Below are positions 32,743-42,503 of a DNA stretch of 64,000 nucleotides, piece by piece; the stretch's first letter is position 1, and every line of letters starts with the position of its first letter. The notes below the pieces were generated by a model that was not told the DNA's origin, ran no database searches, and saw nothing but the letters and a program-made list of their open reading frames with translations. Source of the DNA: Paenibacillus bouchesdurhonensis (GTDB lineage: Bacteria > Bacillota > Bacilli > Paenibacillales > Paenibacillaceae); NCBI RefSeq assembly GCF_900155685.1, contig NZ_LT732548.1:761284-825283 (forward strand). Direction: 5' to 3'. A program made the translations under genes and the position numbers.

Positions 32743-34248
32743 ATGCTGAAATATGACGTTAATTTGGATGAAAACTCTGATAATTCTTTATCATTAATAT
32801 TACGAAATATTGAGAGGAATTCAGTAGTATTAGAATTTGGCCCTGCTACTGGAAGAATGACTAAATATTTAAAGGAAAAGTTGAATTGTGATGTCTACAT
32901 TGTAGAGATCGATCCAGAATCCGCACGAATCGCCTCTCAATACTCAAGTGATTGTGTTATAGGAAACATAGAAGAATACGCTTGGCTTGAGCATTTTGAT
33001 GGCATTGAGTTTGATTACATTGTGTTTGCTGATGTGTTAGAGCATCTATACCAACCGCAAAAGGTTTTGTTAGAGTCGAAGAGACTATTAAAAGAGAACG
33101 GTTCAATATTTGTATCAATTCCAAATGTAGCACATAATTCTATTATCATTGACTTAATTAACAATAGATTCGATTATCAAGAGATCGGTTTGTTAGATAA
33201 TACTCATATTAGATTTTTTACTTATAATAGCTTAATGAAGATGTTTGAAAAGGCGTTTTTGAAGCCTATTAAAAGTCTAGCCACTTATAACCGTCCGAAG
33301 GATACCGAATTAAATAATGACTATGATTCCATTAGCAATGAAATGCTGAAGTTTTTATTAAAGAATAGGGAATATGGTGAAGTTTATCAATTTGTATTTG
33401 AGCTTAAGAGAAGTAGCAACGAAGAATTAACCGTGAGAAATATTAAAACTACGCCAAATTACTATTACGCGCAGTTATTTATAAATGATGGAAACGGATT
33501 TAACGAATCACAAACAATCATTCAATATACAAATTACTTCGGGCAAGATCTAAGTGTTGCTTTCGACTTATCTGCTTTTACAAATATTCAGCAATTGAGA
33601 ATTGACCCTTTAAATAGTTCCTGTATCGTCAAAGTTAAAAATATTATTATAAATGATGATTTTTACATTAAGGAATGGACAACAAATGCAATAAGGGAAT
33701 GGGGTGGCGTGCTTCTCTTTGATACAAACGATCCGCAAATATTGATCGATACACACCGATTTGATGAAGTATGGAAGATTGAAATTGTTTACGAAATATT
33801 TGCTTACAGTCATGATTTTATGACATTTTCCTCCTATATAGCCGACTTTATTGATGATACTTTGATGGATAATCAAAAAAAGTCTGCCTATATTAATGAG
33901 TTAGAGTCACAACTTAGTTTGATAAAGGAAAAGGCAGCTCAGGACGAACAAGCATGCACCCTTGAACTTGAAAATAAAGCTACTTTATTTCAGCAGCAGG
34001 AGGAATTGTTAGCTGAGAAGAACAGTGTTATTTCGGAAGTAACTAAACAATTGGAAGAAGTTCAATTAGAGCTTGATAATGTAAACAGGGAATTTATAGC
34101 TAAGTTATCTACAAAAGAAGAAGATATTATACGGCTAAAAGGTCAACTGCAAAATATGAAGCAGCAATATGACCAATTAGGCCAAGAACATAATGAATTG
34201 ATGAATAGAAAGAAGTTTTTCTTTCAAAAAGTAAAACGAAATAATTGA
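32743..34248 (+). CDS. SAM methyltransferase fused to a middle domain and C-terminal coiled coil
   Basis: Residues ~25-170 are a class I methyltransferase (VVLEFGPATGRMTKYL; YIVFADVLEHLYQP; GSIFVSIPNVAHNS). Residues ~225-370 form a beta-rich domain of unknown type. Residues ~375-490 are a long coiled coil (ELESQLSLIKEKAAQDEQ onward), ending in a basic tail (NRKKFFFQKVKRNN). The arrangement recalls WbdD-type chain terminators, where a methyltransferase caps the glycan and a coiled coil acts as a length ruler. It starts four bases after the ATPase gene, with GGAAGGGTG as ribosome binding site. Confidence 0.85.
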   Translation: MLKYDVNLDENSDNSLSLILRNIERNSVVLEFGPATGRMTKYLKEKLNCDVYIVEIDPESARIASQYSSDCVIGNIEEYAWLEHFDGIEFDYIVFADVLEHLYQPQKVLLESKRLLKENGSIFVSIPNVAHNSIIIDLINNRFDYQEIGLLDNTHIRFFTYNSLMKMFEKAFLKPIKSLATYNRPKDTELNNDYDSISNEMLKFLLKNREYGEVYQFVFELKRSSNEELTVRNIKTTPNYYYAQLFINDGNGFNESQTIIQYTNYFGQDLSVAFDLSAFTNIQQLRIDPLNSSCIVKVKNIIINDDFYIKEWTTNAIREWGGVLLFDTNDPQILIDTHRFDEVWKIEIVYEIFAYSHDFMTFSSYIADFIDDTLMDNQKKSAYINELESQLSLIKEKAAQDEQACTLELENKATLFQQQEELLAEKNSVISEVTKQLEEVQLELDNVNREFIAKLSTKEEDIIRLKGQLQNMKQQYDQLGQEHNELMNRKKFFFQKVKRNN

Positions 34249-34273
34249 TATATCTAGTTGTAGGAGGAGTTGC

Positions 34274-35428
34274 ATGAGTAGAAAGTTGTCATTAATTACT
34301 CCCTTGTATAACACGCCTTTGAATTACCTGGAAGAAATTAAGCAGCAGATATTACCGTATAATGAAAAGATAGAATGGGTCTTAGTAATTGATTCTCCAT
34401 TCAATAAGGAACTTGTAGAATACGTAGATGAGTTGAAGAGGAAATATGAGTTTATTAAGGTTCACTCTAATATAAAAAACCTTGGTATTTATAAGAGTTA
34501 TGTGGCAGGTTATGAGTTAGCATCGGGGGATTATTGCGGAATTTTAGATCATGATGATCACTTAGATTTAGATGCTGTAGTGGCTTATCTAGAGGCTGAA
34601 AATGATTTTGATCTTTTGTACACGAATGAGTATAAATTTGATGATCAGAATAAGTTTGATTTTTTTGATAAACCTCAACTAGATATTTTGAGTACTGTTT
34701 TTTACTTTTATACTCATCATATTACTCTTATGAGAACACAGATTGTTAAACGGATTGTTAAAGAGTACAGTTCGGAAAAGTATAGCTCGATATTTGATAT
34801 TTGTCTAATGTTGGATTATCTCCGTGAATTTAAAAAATCTGAGATAAATGTTGTTCATATTGACTCTTATTCTTATGGTTGGAGAGTTCATCAGGATAGC
34901 ACTGCGCTAAATATTGATCAAAAGCCGGCTGCACATATAGAAAGAATCATGAAAGTTGAAGAGTTTTTCAAAGAATTTGATGAAACCCCTATTGTATCAA
35001 TCGATAAAGATATACAATATTTGGTTTGTTCAGAATTTTTCTCTGGTTACGATTTGTATAAAACTCCATTTACGAGCAATTTGGAAGAGGTTAAGAGATG
35101 GTTTGATTCATTGGCGGATGGTCAAAATGTTTCTTGGATTGGAAGTCAGCCAGAATCATTGGATCTCATAGTAGAAATTTTAAGAATTTCACGTCGAGTT
35201 CCTTTTAAATATTTATTGGAATATACAAATGCACCTATCTTAATTATCCCAAGAAGTTCCTATATTTATTTACAATCAGAACCAAGCTATCAAAGGCATT
35301 TGCCGAATGTTCCTTTTATTATGAACCGGGATTTAAACTTTGTTGCCGTCAATAACTTAAAAGGATTGCTATTTAACGCTAAGCCAGATGTCACTAAGGA
35401 TCAAGTAAACATAATAGTCATAAAGTGA
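34274..35428 (+). CDS. Glycosyltransferase, GT2-like
   Basis: A 384-residue protein with an N-terminal GT-A domain: LSLITPLYNTPLNYLEEI, nucleotide-sugar segment LGIYKSYVAGYELASGDYCG and the metal motif LDHDDHLDLDAV. The C-terminal ~150 residues have no recognised domain. AGGAGG at 34262-34267 precedes the ATG. Its exact sugar is not predictable from sequence. It is embedded in the glycan operon. Confidence 0.88.
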   Translation: MSRKLSLITPLYNTPLNYLEEIKQQILPYNEKIEWVLVIDSPFNKELVEYVDELKRKYEFIKVHSNIKNLGIYKSYVAGYELASGDYCGILDHDDHLDLDAVVAYLEAENDFDLLYTNEYKFDDQNKFDFFDKPQLDILSTVFYFYTHHITLMRTQIVKRIVKEYSSEKYSSIFDICLMLDYLREFKKSEINVVHIDSYSYGWRVHQDSTALNIDQKPAAHIERIMKVEEFFKEFDETPIVSIDKDIQYLVCSEFFSGYDLYKTPFTSNLEEVKRWFDSLADGQNVSWIGSQPESLDLIVEILRISRRVPFKYLLEYTNAPILIIPRSSYIYLQSEPSYQRHLPNVPFIMNRDLNFVAVNNLKGLLFNAKPDVTKDQVNIIVIK

Positions 35429-35435
35429 GGTTTTT

Positions 35436-37277
35436 TTGTTGAATAAGTGTTCAGTACTACTCCCGGTGTATAACGGTGAAGCCTTTATAAGGCAGGCATT
35501 GGATTCAGTATTAACTCAAGATTACCCTAATTTTGAGGTTGTAATTGTGGACGATTGTTCTTCGGATTCTTCACGAGATATTATTTTGGAGTATAAGCAA
35601 AAGTATACGAACAAAATTAAATTTATCCAGAATGAAAAGAATGGTGGTGTTGGTCTTGCTCTTTTAAAGGCTTTTAAAGAAACGGAATCAACTTATATAG
35701 CGCAAATTGGGCAAGATGATATATGGGGAAAAGATTATTTGAGTAGTCAAATCCATTACATTGAAACTAACGGCTGCAATGTAGTGTTCTCTAAAGTTAC
35801 ATACATTGGTGATAATGGGGACAAGTTGAAGGATGTAGCAATGTTCAGACATGATAATATGGATATGCTGAACAGCAGAGACTTTTTTTCTGAATTAATT
35901 GGGGGTAATTTTTTGTGTGCTCCTTCATCAGTTTTTAAGATTGATGAAGAAATCGAAGATATTGTCACGCAATTCTGGGGGTACAATAACGATAGATTGC
36001 AGGATTTTGAGTTATGGCTTAATTTGGCCTGCTATTATAAATTTGGTTTCAATAAGAAAGCGAACTGTAATTATCGAATTCATCAGAATAATTTTAGTAA
36101 AGAAGAAAAACGTATAACTCAAGGCAAATATGAATTTTATGCTACGTTAAAGAGAGTGTTATTCTCCGAAGGTTTTGTGCAATTTTTAAAGAATCAGAAA
36201 GACAAGAAGGCATTTCTAGAATCTATCATCATTAGAATTCAAGTGAATATAGCCTACTCTAAATTGTTGTTTGTTTTATTAGTAGAGTGGTGTGAGTATT
36301 TATTAAACCTTGGTTTCGATATAGACCTTATTAGGTATGTAATGGCTGATTATTATAATCGTATGGGTTTGCTCAGTAAATGTATTTCAAATTATGGCAA
36401 GCTATATCATAAAATTAATGCCTTTGTATTAAAACCTTTTAATAACCCGAGTTTACAATATCTTGTTAATAGTGGAACATTTGAATTTCATTCTGATCTA
36501 AATAGCATTGATGTAAATACCATATGTTTAATTGATTCATCTTTATTAGATTATGCTATGAACAATTCTAAATTAATGCATCACTTAGCAGCAAGAAAAG
36601 TCATGATCTTTTGCAAAAAGGAAGAGCAAAATGCTTTGCAGATGAGATTTCCCGAATTGCTAATCATTTCGGATGAGGAAGAAACGAATGTTGAACGAAA
36701 AATAATAACTTATATTGAAGATAAAACAAATATGTTTTCCACAGGATTTTTCTTTGATCACGAGACACTCAATAGTAGTATTACGAGTCAAATGTATAGA
36801 AAAATTAAAATTACTCCAAGTAAGGATGAACAAATTAGAAGAGTACAATTTATAAGTTCTTCTAATATAAACTGTACCTTTTCTACTATTACAGATACAA
36901 ATATTGATATTCTATCCGCCGAGAACAATGAATATTTACTAGACTCAGTCTCAAAAGGGGATATTTATTTAAAAGTTGAAGATGGTTTAGAGTTAGGTCA
37001 AAAAATCATTGTAAATAATAAACTATATATTTTATTTAATATAGAATTTCACGAAGAAATTATACCTGTTTATAAAGAGATTTCATACTATTCACTTAAC
37101 ATATATAGTGATATTGTTCCTAATCATCAAAATCCTTTTCTAGAATTAGAATATCATGCTATAGTCAATTCGCGTTCTTATCGTTATATGATGAAATTAA
37201 AGAAATTTGTTCATAAATATAAATTGCTTAGGTTTGTTAATTTTATAGATATGGGTTTGAGAAAAATTACGAGATGA
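35436..37277 (+). CDS. Large two-part glycosyltransferase (GT2 N-terminus)
   Basis: A 613-residue protein. The first ~220 residues are a GT2 domain (VLLPVYNGEAFIRQALDSVL; VIVDDCSSDSSRDI; IAQIGQDDIWGKDYL). The remaining ~390 residues, with no recognised family, look like a second soluble domain. The start is one of two adjacent TTG codons (35436 or 35439) following GTGAGG. It lies eight bases after the previous glycosyltransferase gene. Confidence 0.85.
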   Translation: MLNKCSVLLPVYNGEAFIRQALDSVLTQDYPNFEVVIVDDCSSDSSRDIILEYKQKYTNKIKFIQNEKNGGVGLALLKAFKETESTYIAQIGQDDIWGKDYLSSQIHYIETNGCNVVFSKVTYIGDNGDKLKDVAMFRHDNMDMLNSRDFFSELIGGNFLCAPSSVFKIDEEIEDIVTQFWGYNNDRLQDFELWLNLACYYKFGFNKKANCNYRIHQNNFSKEEKRITQGKYEFYATLKRVLFSEGFVQFLKNQKDKKAFLESIIIRIQVNIAYSKLLFVLLVEWCEYLLNLGFDIDLIRYVMADYYNRMGLLSKCISNYGKLYHKINAFVLKPFNNPSLQYLVNSGTFEFHSDLNSIDVNTICLIDSSLLDYAMNNSKLMHHLAARKVMIFCKKEEQNALQMRFPELLIISDEEETNVERKIITYIEDKTNMFSTGFFFDHETLNSSITSQMYRKIKITPSKDEQIRRVQFISSSNINCTFSTITDTNIDILSAENNEYLLDSVSKGDIYLKVEDGLELGQKIIVNNKLYILFNIEFHEEIIPVYKEISYYSLNIYSDIVPNHQNPFLELEYHAIVNSRSYRYMMKLKKFVHKYKLLRFVNFIDMGLRKITR

Positions 37278-37292
37278 TAATTAGGAGGAAAT

Positions 37293-37703
37293 ATGAGGTA
37301 TGTTGATATTATAGATTTCCATATTTTTGGGGATCATCGAGGATCGTTAATTTCATTAGAAGAGAACAGCGAGGTTGTACCATTTGATGTAAAGAGAGTG
37401 TACTATATTTTTGATACGAAAGAAGATGTAATAAGAGGGAAGCATGCCCATAGAAATTTGGAGCAACTTGTTATAGCGGTTAGCGGAGAATGTAATTTTT
37501 ACGTGGATAATGGAATTGAAAGGAAAACAATAAAATTGGATCATCCATCAAAGGGAGTTTATATAAAAGGGATGGTCTGGAGAGAAATGATGGATTTCTC
37601 AGAAGATTGTGTATTAATGGTTTTGGCGAGTGAGCATTATGATGTAGCGGATTATATTTATGATTATGAGGAATTTTTAAAAACGGCTAGAGAAAAGCTT
37701 TAA
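37293..37703 (+). CDS. fdtA: dTDP-4-keto-6-deoxyglucose 3,4-ketoisomerase (FdtA/QdtA family)
   Basis: A 136-residue cupin of the FdtA/WxcM-like family: FGDHRGSLISLEEN, RGKHAHRNLEQLV with the conserved His pair, and YIKGMVWREM. It isomerises the RmlB product to a 3-keto sugar, the substrate for transamination by a DegT enzyme (39348). RmlA and RmlB are encoded downstream. Whether the product has the galacto (Fuc3N) or gluco (Qui3N) configuration cannot be told from sequence. AGGAGG lies directly upstream. Confidence 0.88.
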   Translation: MRYVDIIDFHIFGDHRGSLISLEENSEVVPFDVKRVYYIFDTKEDVIRGKHAHRNLEQLVIAVSGECNFYVDNGIERKTIKLDHPSKGVYIKGMVWREMMDFSEDCVLMVLASEHYDVADYIYDYEEFLKTAREKL

Positions 37704-37728
37704 GGAAGTTAAATTAGGGGGTTGAAAA

Positions 37729-38682
37729 TTGAATATTTGTATTACTTCAATAGGATCTGCTACTGCAGTAAATTTAATTAAGCTATTAAAAGCACAAACG
37801 AAGCATGAAGTGAGCATTATTGGATTGGATTGCAATACATTTGGCTATACAAGTGGAAGTCTTCTAGTTGATAAGTTTATCCAATCCCCATTAGCTTTAG
37901 AAGAGAGTTACATTAACTTTATAGAACATTTAATCGCCAAAGAAAAGATTGATGTATTGATACCTATTCATGATTTTGAAATATTTAGACTCTCTCAGCA
38001 TAAGCTAGACGTTAAAATGATTATTCCGAATCAAAAAACTATTGAATTGTTTCGAGATAAGCTTATTTCTGCAGTTTCCATGCATGAAATAGGAATCACT
38101 GTTCCTCCAATAATCACTCAAGGCGAGCCTATTGGCTCGGATGTTGAAAAGGTCATCGTACGGGAGAGAGTTGGTGTAGGAAGCACAGGTATACGTATTT
38201 TGCATGTAGATGACTATTTAAAAGTTGCAAAAGTCATGAATGAGGATAAAGAGTTTGCGCAGGGATTTATTACTGGTGATGAATATACTGTAGATGTTTT
38301 TTCAGATAAAGAAGGCTTGCCAAAGCTAATTATCCCACGTATTCGTCTAGAAGTAAAAGCAGGTGTTGCTACAAAAATAAGAATTGTTCACCATTCAGAG
38401 CTTATTAAAATGACAGAAAAAATATTAAAGAAATACCCTATACCAGGATTTTGTAATGTTCAATTTATTGTGAATGAAAAGGGAATATACTTTATTGAAT
38501 TAAACCCTAGGTATGGGGGAATGAGCATATCCAGTTCTCTGGCGAGTGTAAATATAATGGAACTTTTCATAGATCATCTTGTGAATTATGAACCAATGTC
38601 CGATTATAGTGAATATATGAAGTTAGTAAAATGGAATTCTGTTGTTACCAGATATTATGAGGAAATGATATTCTATGAATAA
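37729..38682 (+). CDS. ATP-grasp ligase-like protein
   Basis: A 317-residue ATP-grasp protein: N-terminal Rossmann-like lobe (ICITSIGSATAVNLIKLL), central grasp segments (VIVRERVGVGSTGIRIL; FITGDEYTVDVFSD) and the metal-binding end FIELNPRYGGMS. The family joins a carboxylate to an amine or thiol using ATP. Lying between the two amino-sugar genes, it may attach an amino acid or other acid to the 3-amino sugar (inference). TTG start after TAGGGGG; the end overlaps the next gene by eight bases. Confidence 0.85.
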   Translation: MNICITSIGSATAVNLIKLLKAQTKHEVSIIGLDCNTFGYTSGSLLVDKFIQSPLALEESYINFIEHLIAKEKIDVLIPIHDFEIFRLSQHKLDVKMIIPNQKTIELFRDKLISAVSMHEIGITVPPIITQGEPIGSDVEKVIVRERVGVGSTGIRILHVDDYLKVAKVMNEDKEFAQGFITGDEYTVDVFSDKEGLPKLIIPRIRLEVKAGVATKIRIVHHSELIKMTEKILKKYPIPGFCNVQFIVNEKGIYFIELNPRYGGMSISSSLASVNIMELFIDHLVNYEPMSDYSEYMKLVKWNSVVTRYYEEMIFYE

Positions 38683-39316
38683 AGTTAAAATATTTATGGA
38701 TTACGATGGAACTGTCGTTTCCAATCAGAAGAGGTTATATCGTTTTTTTGTAGATCATTTACCTGAGGGTTACAAGGATATTTTAACTGTAGATGAATTT
38801 TGGAATTTTAAGGTATTAGGAATTCATGAGGTAGATTGGATAAATAAGCATTTTGCTTTAGGGTTAGACAAACTAGATTGGGATAGTCGTAAATCAAAAT
38901 ATATTGAAGAAATGAAATATTTGAAATACAATGAATTATTTTGGTATGCTATTCCGACCTTAGAGAAGCTTGCTTTAAATTTTGATCTTGTCTTAGTAAC
39001 CAGGCGTAGTAATCAAAAAAATTTATTTCAAGAGATAGAGAACAATGGTGTTTCCAAATATTTTACAGAGATCATTGTTATTCAGCATCAAGGGAACGTA
39101 TGTAAGTCTGTGAAAGTACTGGAGAAGTACAATATTTCCTCACATGATATTTTTGTTGGTGATACAGAAGATGATATGAAGGCTGGGTTAAAGCTTGGTA
39201 TCAAAACTTATTTTGTGAAATCAGGGATTAGAAGAGAATGGATTCTAAAGAAGTATTTTACCAATGAGTTATCCTCTAAAATCAATATTATTGAGAACAT
39301 TAGCCAACTTCAATAA
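38675..39316 (+). CDS. HAD-superfamily phosphatase
   Basis: A 213-residue HAD hydrolase: motif I IFMDYDGTVVSNQ (nucleophile and acid Asp), motif II LVTRRSN, and motif III/IV VGDTEDDMKAG. It is translationally coupled to the ATP-grasp gene (eight-base overlap). That coupling suggests the two act on linked steps, for example making or dephosphorylating the acid donor, but the substrate is unknown. Confidence 0.82.
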   Translation: MNKVKIFMDYDGTVVSNQKRLYRFFVDHLPEGYKDILTVDEFWNFKVLGIHEVDWINKHFALGLDKLDWDSRKSKYIEEMKYLKYNELFWYAIPTLEKLALNFDLVLVTRRSNQKNLFQEIENNGVSKYFTEIIVIQHQGNVCKSVKVLEKYNISSHDIFVGDTEDDMKAGLKLGIKTYFVKSGIRREWILKKYFTNELSSKINIIENISQLQ

Positions 39317-39347
39317 TCATGACTATAAATAAAGGATGGGGTAGGTT

Positions 39348-40454
39348 ATGATACCAGTTTTAAGCTTAGAACCTATGCATCAGAAGATTAGACCAGAGGT
39401 AATAAGTGCTCTAGAAAAGGTGTATGATTCTAATTGGTTTATTTTAGGCAAAGAACTAGAACAGTTTGAAGCAGAATTTGCAGAGTATTGTAATGCGAAG
39501 TATGCAATTGGTGTGGGTAATGGATTAGATGCTTTATATTTAATTTTAAAGGCATATGGAATTGGCGCTGGGGATGAGGTAATTATTCCATCTAATACGT
39601 TTATCGCTACTGCACTGGCGGTAAGTTATGTTGGGGCAAAGCCTGTTTTGGTGGAACCAATTGAGGAAACTCATAATATTAATAGTGAACTTATTGAGGA
39701 TAATGTAACGAGCAGAACGAAGGCAATTATAGCTGTTCATTTATATGGTCAGCCAGCAGATATGGATAAGATTAATTTAATAGCTAAGAAACATGGATTA
39801 GTGGTCATAGAAGATGCTGCACAGGCGCAGGGAGCGTATTATAAGGAGCGAAAAGTAGGCTCGTTAGGTAATGCAGCTGGGTTTAGCTTTTATCCAGGAA
39901 AGAATATCGGTGCCCTGGGTGACGGGGGAATGGTCACAACAAATGACGAACAATTAGCAAATCGTATCAAAGAGTTAAGAAACTATGGGTCGTCAGTGAA
40001 GTATACACACACAACTAAAGGAAGTAATACTCGTTTGGATGAAATACAAGCAGCAGTACTGAGGGTAAAATTGAGATATCTCAATCAGTGGAATGAAGAG
40101 CGAAATAGGATTGCTCAATATTATAACAGCAAGCTTGCGAACCAGGGCATAATACTACCTGAAGTACCTGAATGGGCTTCACCGGTGTGGCATCAGTATG
40201 TTGTGCGGGTCTCTAATAGAGACAAAGTGCAAGAAGAGCTTAGAAATAGAGGCGTTCAAACGCTGGTACATTACCCCATTCCAATACATTTGCAAGAGGC
40301 ATATAAAGAATACAACTATTTAAAAGGTAGTTTAAAGCTGACAGAACTTTTAGCAAATGAAGTGCTTAGTTTACCTATGTGGCCGGGCCTAACAGAGGAG
40401 CAGATTGAAATAGTTTGCCAAGCTCTAAACGAGGTTGTTTGCCTTGGCAAGTAA
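39348..40454 (+). CDS. fdtB: PLP-dependent sugar aminotransferase, DegT/DnrJ/EryC1 family (FdtB type)
   Basis: A 368-residue aminotransferase with the family motifs [34 protein letters not shown] and the PLP lysine Lys185 in [16 protein letters not shown]. With the FdtA-like isomerase it should make a dTDP-3-amino-3,6-dideoxyhexose. The usual N-acetyltransferase partner (FdtC/QdtC) is not found in the window. AAGGATGGGG precedes the ATG. Confidence 0.87.
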   Translation: MIPVLSLEPMHQKIRPEVISALEKVYDSNWFILGKELEQFEAEFAEYCNAKYAIGVGNGLDALYLILKAYGIGAGDEVIIPSNTFIATALAVSYVGAKPVLVEPIEETHNINSELIEDNVTSRTKAIIAVHLYGQPADMDKINLIAKKHGLVVIEDAAQAQGAYYKERKVGSLGNAAGFSFYPGKNIGALGDGGMVTTNDEQLANRIKELRNYGSSVKYTHTTKGSNTRLDEIQAAVLRVKLRYLNQWNEERNRIAQYYNSKLANQGIILPEVPEWASPVWHQYVVRVSNRDKVQEELRNRGVQTLVHYPIPIHLQEAYKEYNYLKGSLKLTELLANEVLSLPMWPGLTEEQIEIVCQALNEVVCLGK

Positions 40455-40480
40455 GTTGTTTTAAGGAATGAGGTATATTA

Positions 40481-41362
40481 ATGTTTCGTAAAAAAAAGGT
40501 TCGAATTGCAATTGTTGTCGCTTTGTTATATTGTATTGCTCTTGTTGGAATGTACTCTTATGAGTATCATTTTAAAAATGCTTGGTTTATAAAAAAACTA
40601 GAAGCGCTTAACTTGAATAAACTAGATAACAATTTGACATACAGTCTGGATGAATTGTCAGTTACAGAGGATGGATATATACAATTATCAGGGTGGACAT
40701 TTATAAATGGTATGTCAACCAAGGATCAAAAAGTTGTGATTAAAATTTATACTGCTGATGAAACGGAATACCTGTTTGCTGAAAGTTTGAAAAGAGAAGA
40801 TGTAACAAAGGCCTATGATAATGAAGCTAATTATGATAACTCTGGGTTTGTTGTTAAATTAAAAAATTCAAAGTTAAATAACGAGGTTTATAGAATTGGT
40901 ATATACTTGGAAAATGAAGGGCGACAGGCTTATATTAATACTGAGTCTATAATTTATAGAGAATCTCAGCAGATTGCATTTGAACATTTATCCAATAAGG
41001 TGGACTTAACATTAAACCTTGAACAGCGAGATATGAAATACTCCATTGATGCCCTAAAAGAAAAAAAGTTTGGATTTGAAATGGTAGGATGGTCCTTTGC
41101 TAAAAATATTGATATGAGAAATTCATCCATATATATACTCTTAGATAATGGCAAGGATCATAAGCTAATATTTGATAGCTTTAAAGTCATTCGAGAGGAT
41201 GTAAAACAGAAGTTTGGTTCTAATAATTTAGATCAAACAGGTTTTGTAGTTAGAATTCCTTATGATTCATTATCTGACGAATCTAAGTATAAGGTCTCTA
41301 TCGTAATCAGGAATAATAAGAAGGATTCGGTTATTATAACAAATCGTGTTATTGAGAAGTGA
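40481..41362 (+). CDS. Membrane-anchored protein with two repeats, hypothetical
   Basis: A 293-residue protein with an N-terminal signal anchor (RIAIVVALLYCIALVGMYSYEY) and an extracellular part made of two ~110-residue repeats. Each contains an SGWTF or VGWSF motif, then a KREDV/IREDV motif, an N-D-(N/Q)-(S/T)-GFVV motif and an ExYxxxI / SKYKVSI strand. No family is recognised. Located among glycan genes, it may bind or display the glycan. The coding sequence is AT-rich like its neighbours. Confidence 0.7.
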   Translation: MFRKKKVRIAIVVALLYCIALVGMYSYEYHFKNAWFIKKLEALNLNKLDNNLTYSLDELSVTEDGYIQLSGWTFINGMSTKDQKVVIKIYTADETEYLFAESLKREDVTKAYDNEANYDNSGFVVKLKNSKLNNEVYRIGIYLENEGRQAYINTESIIYRESQQIAFEHLSNKVDLTLNLEQRDMKYSIDALKEKKFGFEMVGWSFAKNIDMRNSSIYILLDNGKDHKLIFDSFKVIREDVKQKFGSNNLDQTGFVVRIPYDSLSDESKYKVSIVIRNNKKDSVIITNRVIEK

Positions 41363-41450
41363 ATGTTAAAGCGGAATAGGTGAAGTTTTAGGAAGTAGTA
41401 ATTTTAAATTGTTAATATACATTGTCGAAACTGAGTTAGGAGCGAAAGCG

Positions 41451-42341
41451 ATGAAAGGAATTATATTAGCAGGTGGGAGTGGGACAAGGTTATATCCGCT
41501 TACTTTAGCCGTGTCCAAGCAATTACTACCGGTATATGACAAGCCGATGATTTACTATCCCCTCTCCGTATTAATGTTGGCTGGAATTCAAGACATTCTG
41601 ATCATCTCAACTCCAGAGGATACGCCTCGATTTCAGGATTTACTAGGTGATGGTACTAGCTTAGGAATTAATTTGCAGTATGCCGTGCAGCCATATCCAG
41701 GTGGCTTGGCCCAGGCATTTATTATTGGCGAAAGATTTATTGGAAACGATAAAGTTGCATTAATACTAGGTGATAATATCTTTTATGGTCAAAATTTTAC
41801 GAAGCTATTAAGAAAAGCTAGCGAGAAAGAGGCTGGAGCTACAGTATTTGGATATTACGTAAGCGATCCTGAAAGATTTGGAGTAGTAGATTTTAGCGAG
41901 GATGGATCCGTTACTTCAATCGAAGAAAAGCCTTCAGTACCTAAGTCTAATTATGCTGTTACAGGATTGTATTTTTATGATAATCAAGTGATAGACATCG
42001 CTAAAGAGATTTCTCCATCTAATCGGGGGGAACTCGAAATAACGGATGTAAACAAAACTTACCTAAACATGGGTCAGCTGAGTGTTGAGATTCTGGGGCG
42101 TGGCTTTGCTTGGCTTGATTCAGGAACACATGAGTCATTACTAGAAGCCTCTCAATTTATTGAAACAATTGAGAAACGACAAAGCTTGAAGGTCGCTTGT
42201 TTGGAGGAAATCGCCTATAACATGGGTTATATCTCCAGGGAGGAATTGTTGAAATTAGTTGAACCTTTAAAAAAGAACCAGTACGGTCAGTATTTAATTA
42301 GGGTTGCTAATTCCAAAAGCATGCAATTATTAAAGTATTGA
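41451..42341 (+). CDS. rmlA: Glucose-1-phosphate thymidylyltransferase
   Basis: A 296-residue enzyme ([45 protein letters not shown]) that makes dTDP-glucose, the first step to dTDP-rhamnose. The ATG at 41451, after GTTAGGAGCG, gives the standard N-terminus; an in-frame start 42 bases upstream adds non-family residues. rmlC, rmlB and rmlD follow in the usual order. Confidence 0.97.
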   Translation: MKGIILAGGSGTRLYPLTLAVSKQLLPVYDKPMIYYPLSVLMLAGIQDILIISTPEDTPRFQDLLGDGTSLGINLQYAVQPYPGGLAQAFIIGERFIGNDKVALILGDNIFYGQNFTKLLRKASEKEAGATVFGYYVSDPERFGVVDFSEDGSVTSIEEKPSVPKSNYAVTGLYFYDNQVIDIAKEISPSNRGELEITDVNKTYLNMGQLSVEILGRGFAWLDSGTHESLLEASQFIETIEKRQSLKVACLEEIAYNMGYISREELLKLVEPLKKNQYGQYLIRVANSKSMQLLKY

Positions 42342-42503
42342 CCTTATAAATTGGGTATGCGACTAGAGATTAATTCTAGTCAAATGCATATTATATTAGG
42401 ATATGTTATATCGAGCTCGATTTTACTGCGAGGTTACTGTCTATGTTTGCTGAGTTATCACTCTTGTATATAATTGATTATGAAATAAAAGGAGGAGCAG
42501 TAT
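42342..42503. other. Intergenic gap within rml genes
   Basis: A 162-base AT-rich gap without a gene. TGTTATATCG and TATAATTGATTA around 42402-42480 could hold a secondary promoter for rmlCBD; AAGGAGGAG at 42489-42497 is the ribosome binding site of rmlC. Confidence 0.35.
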
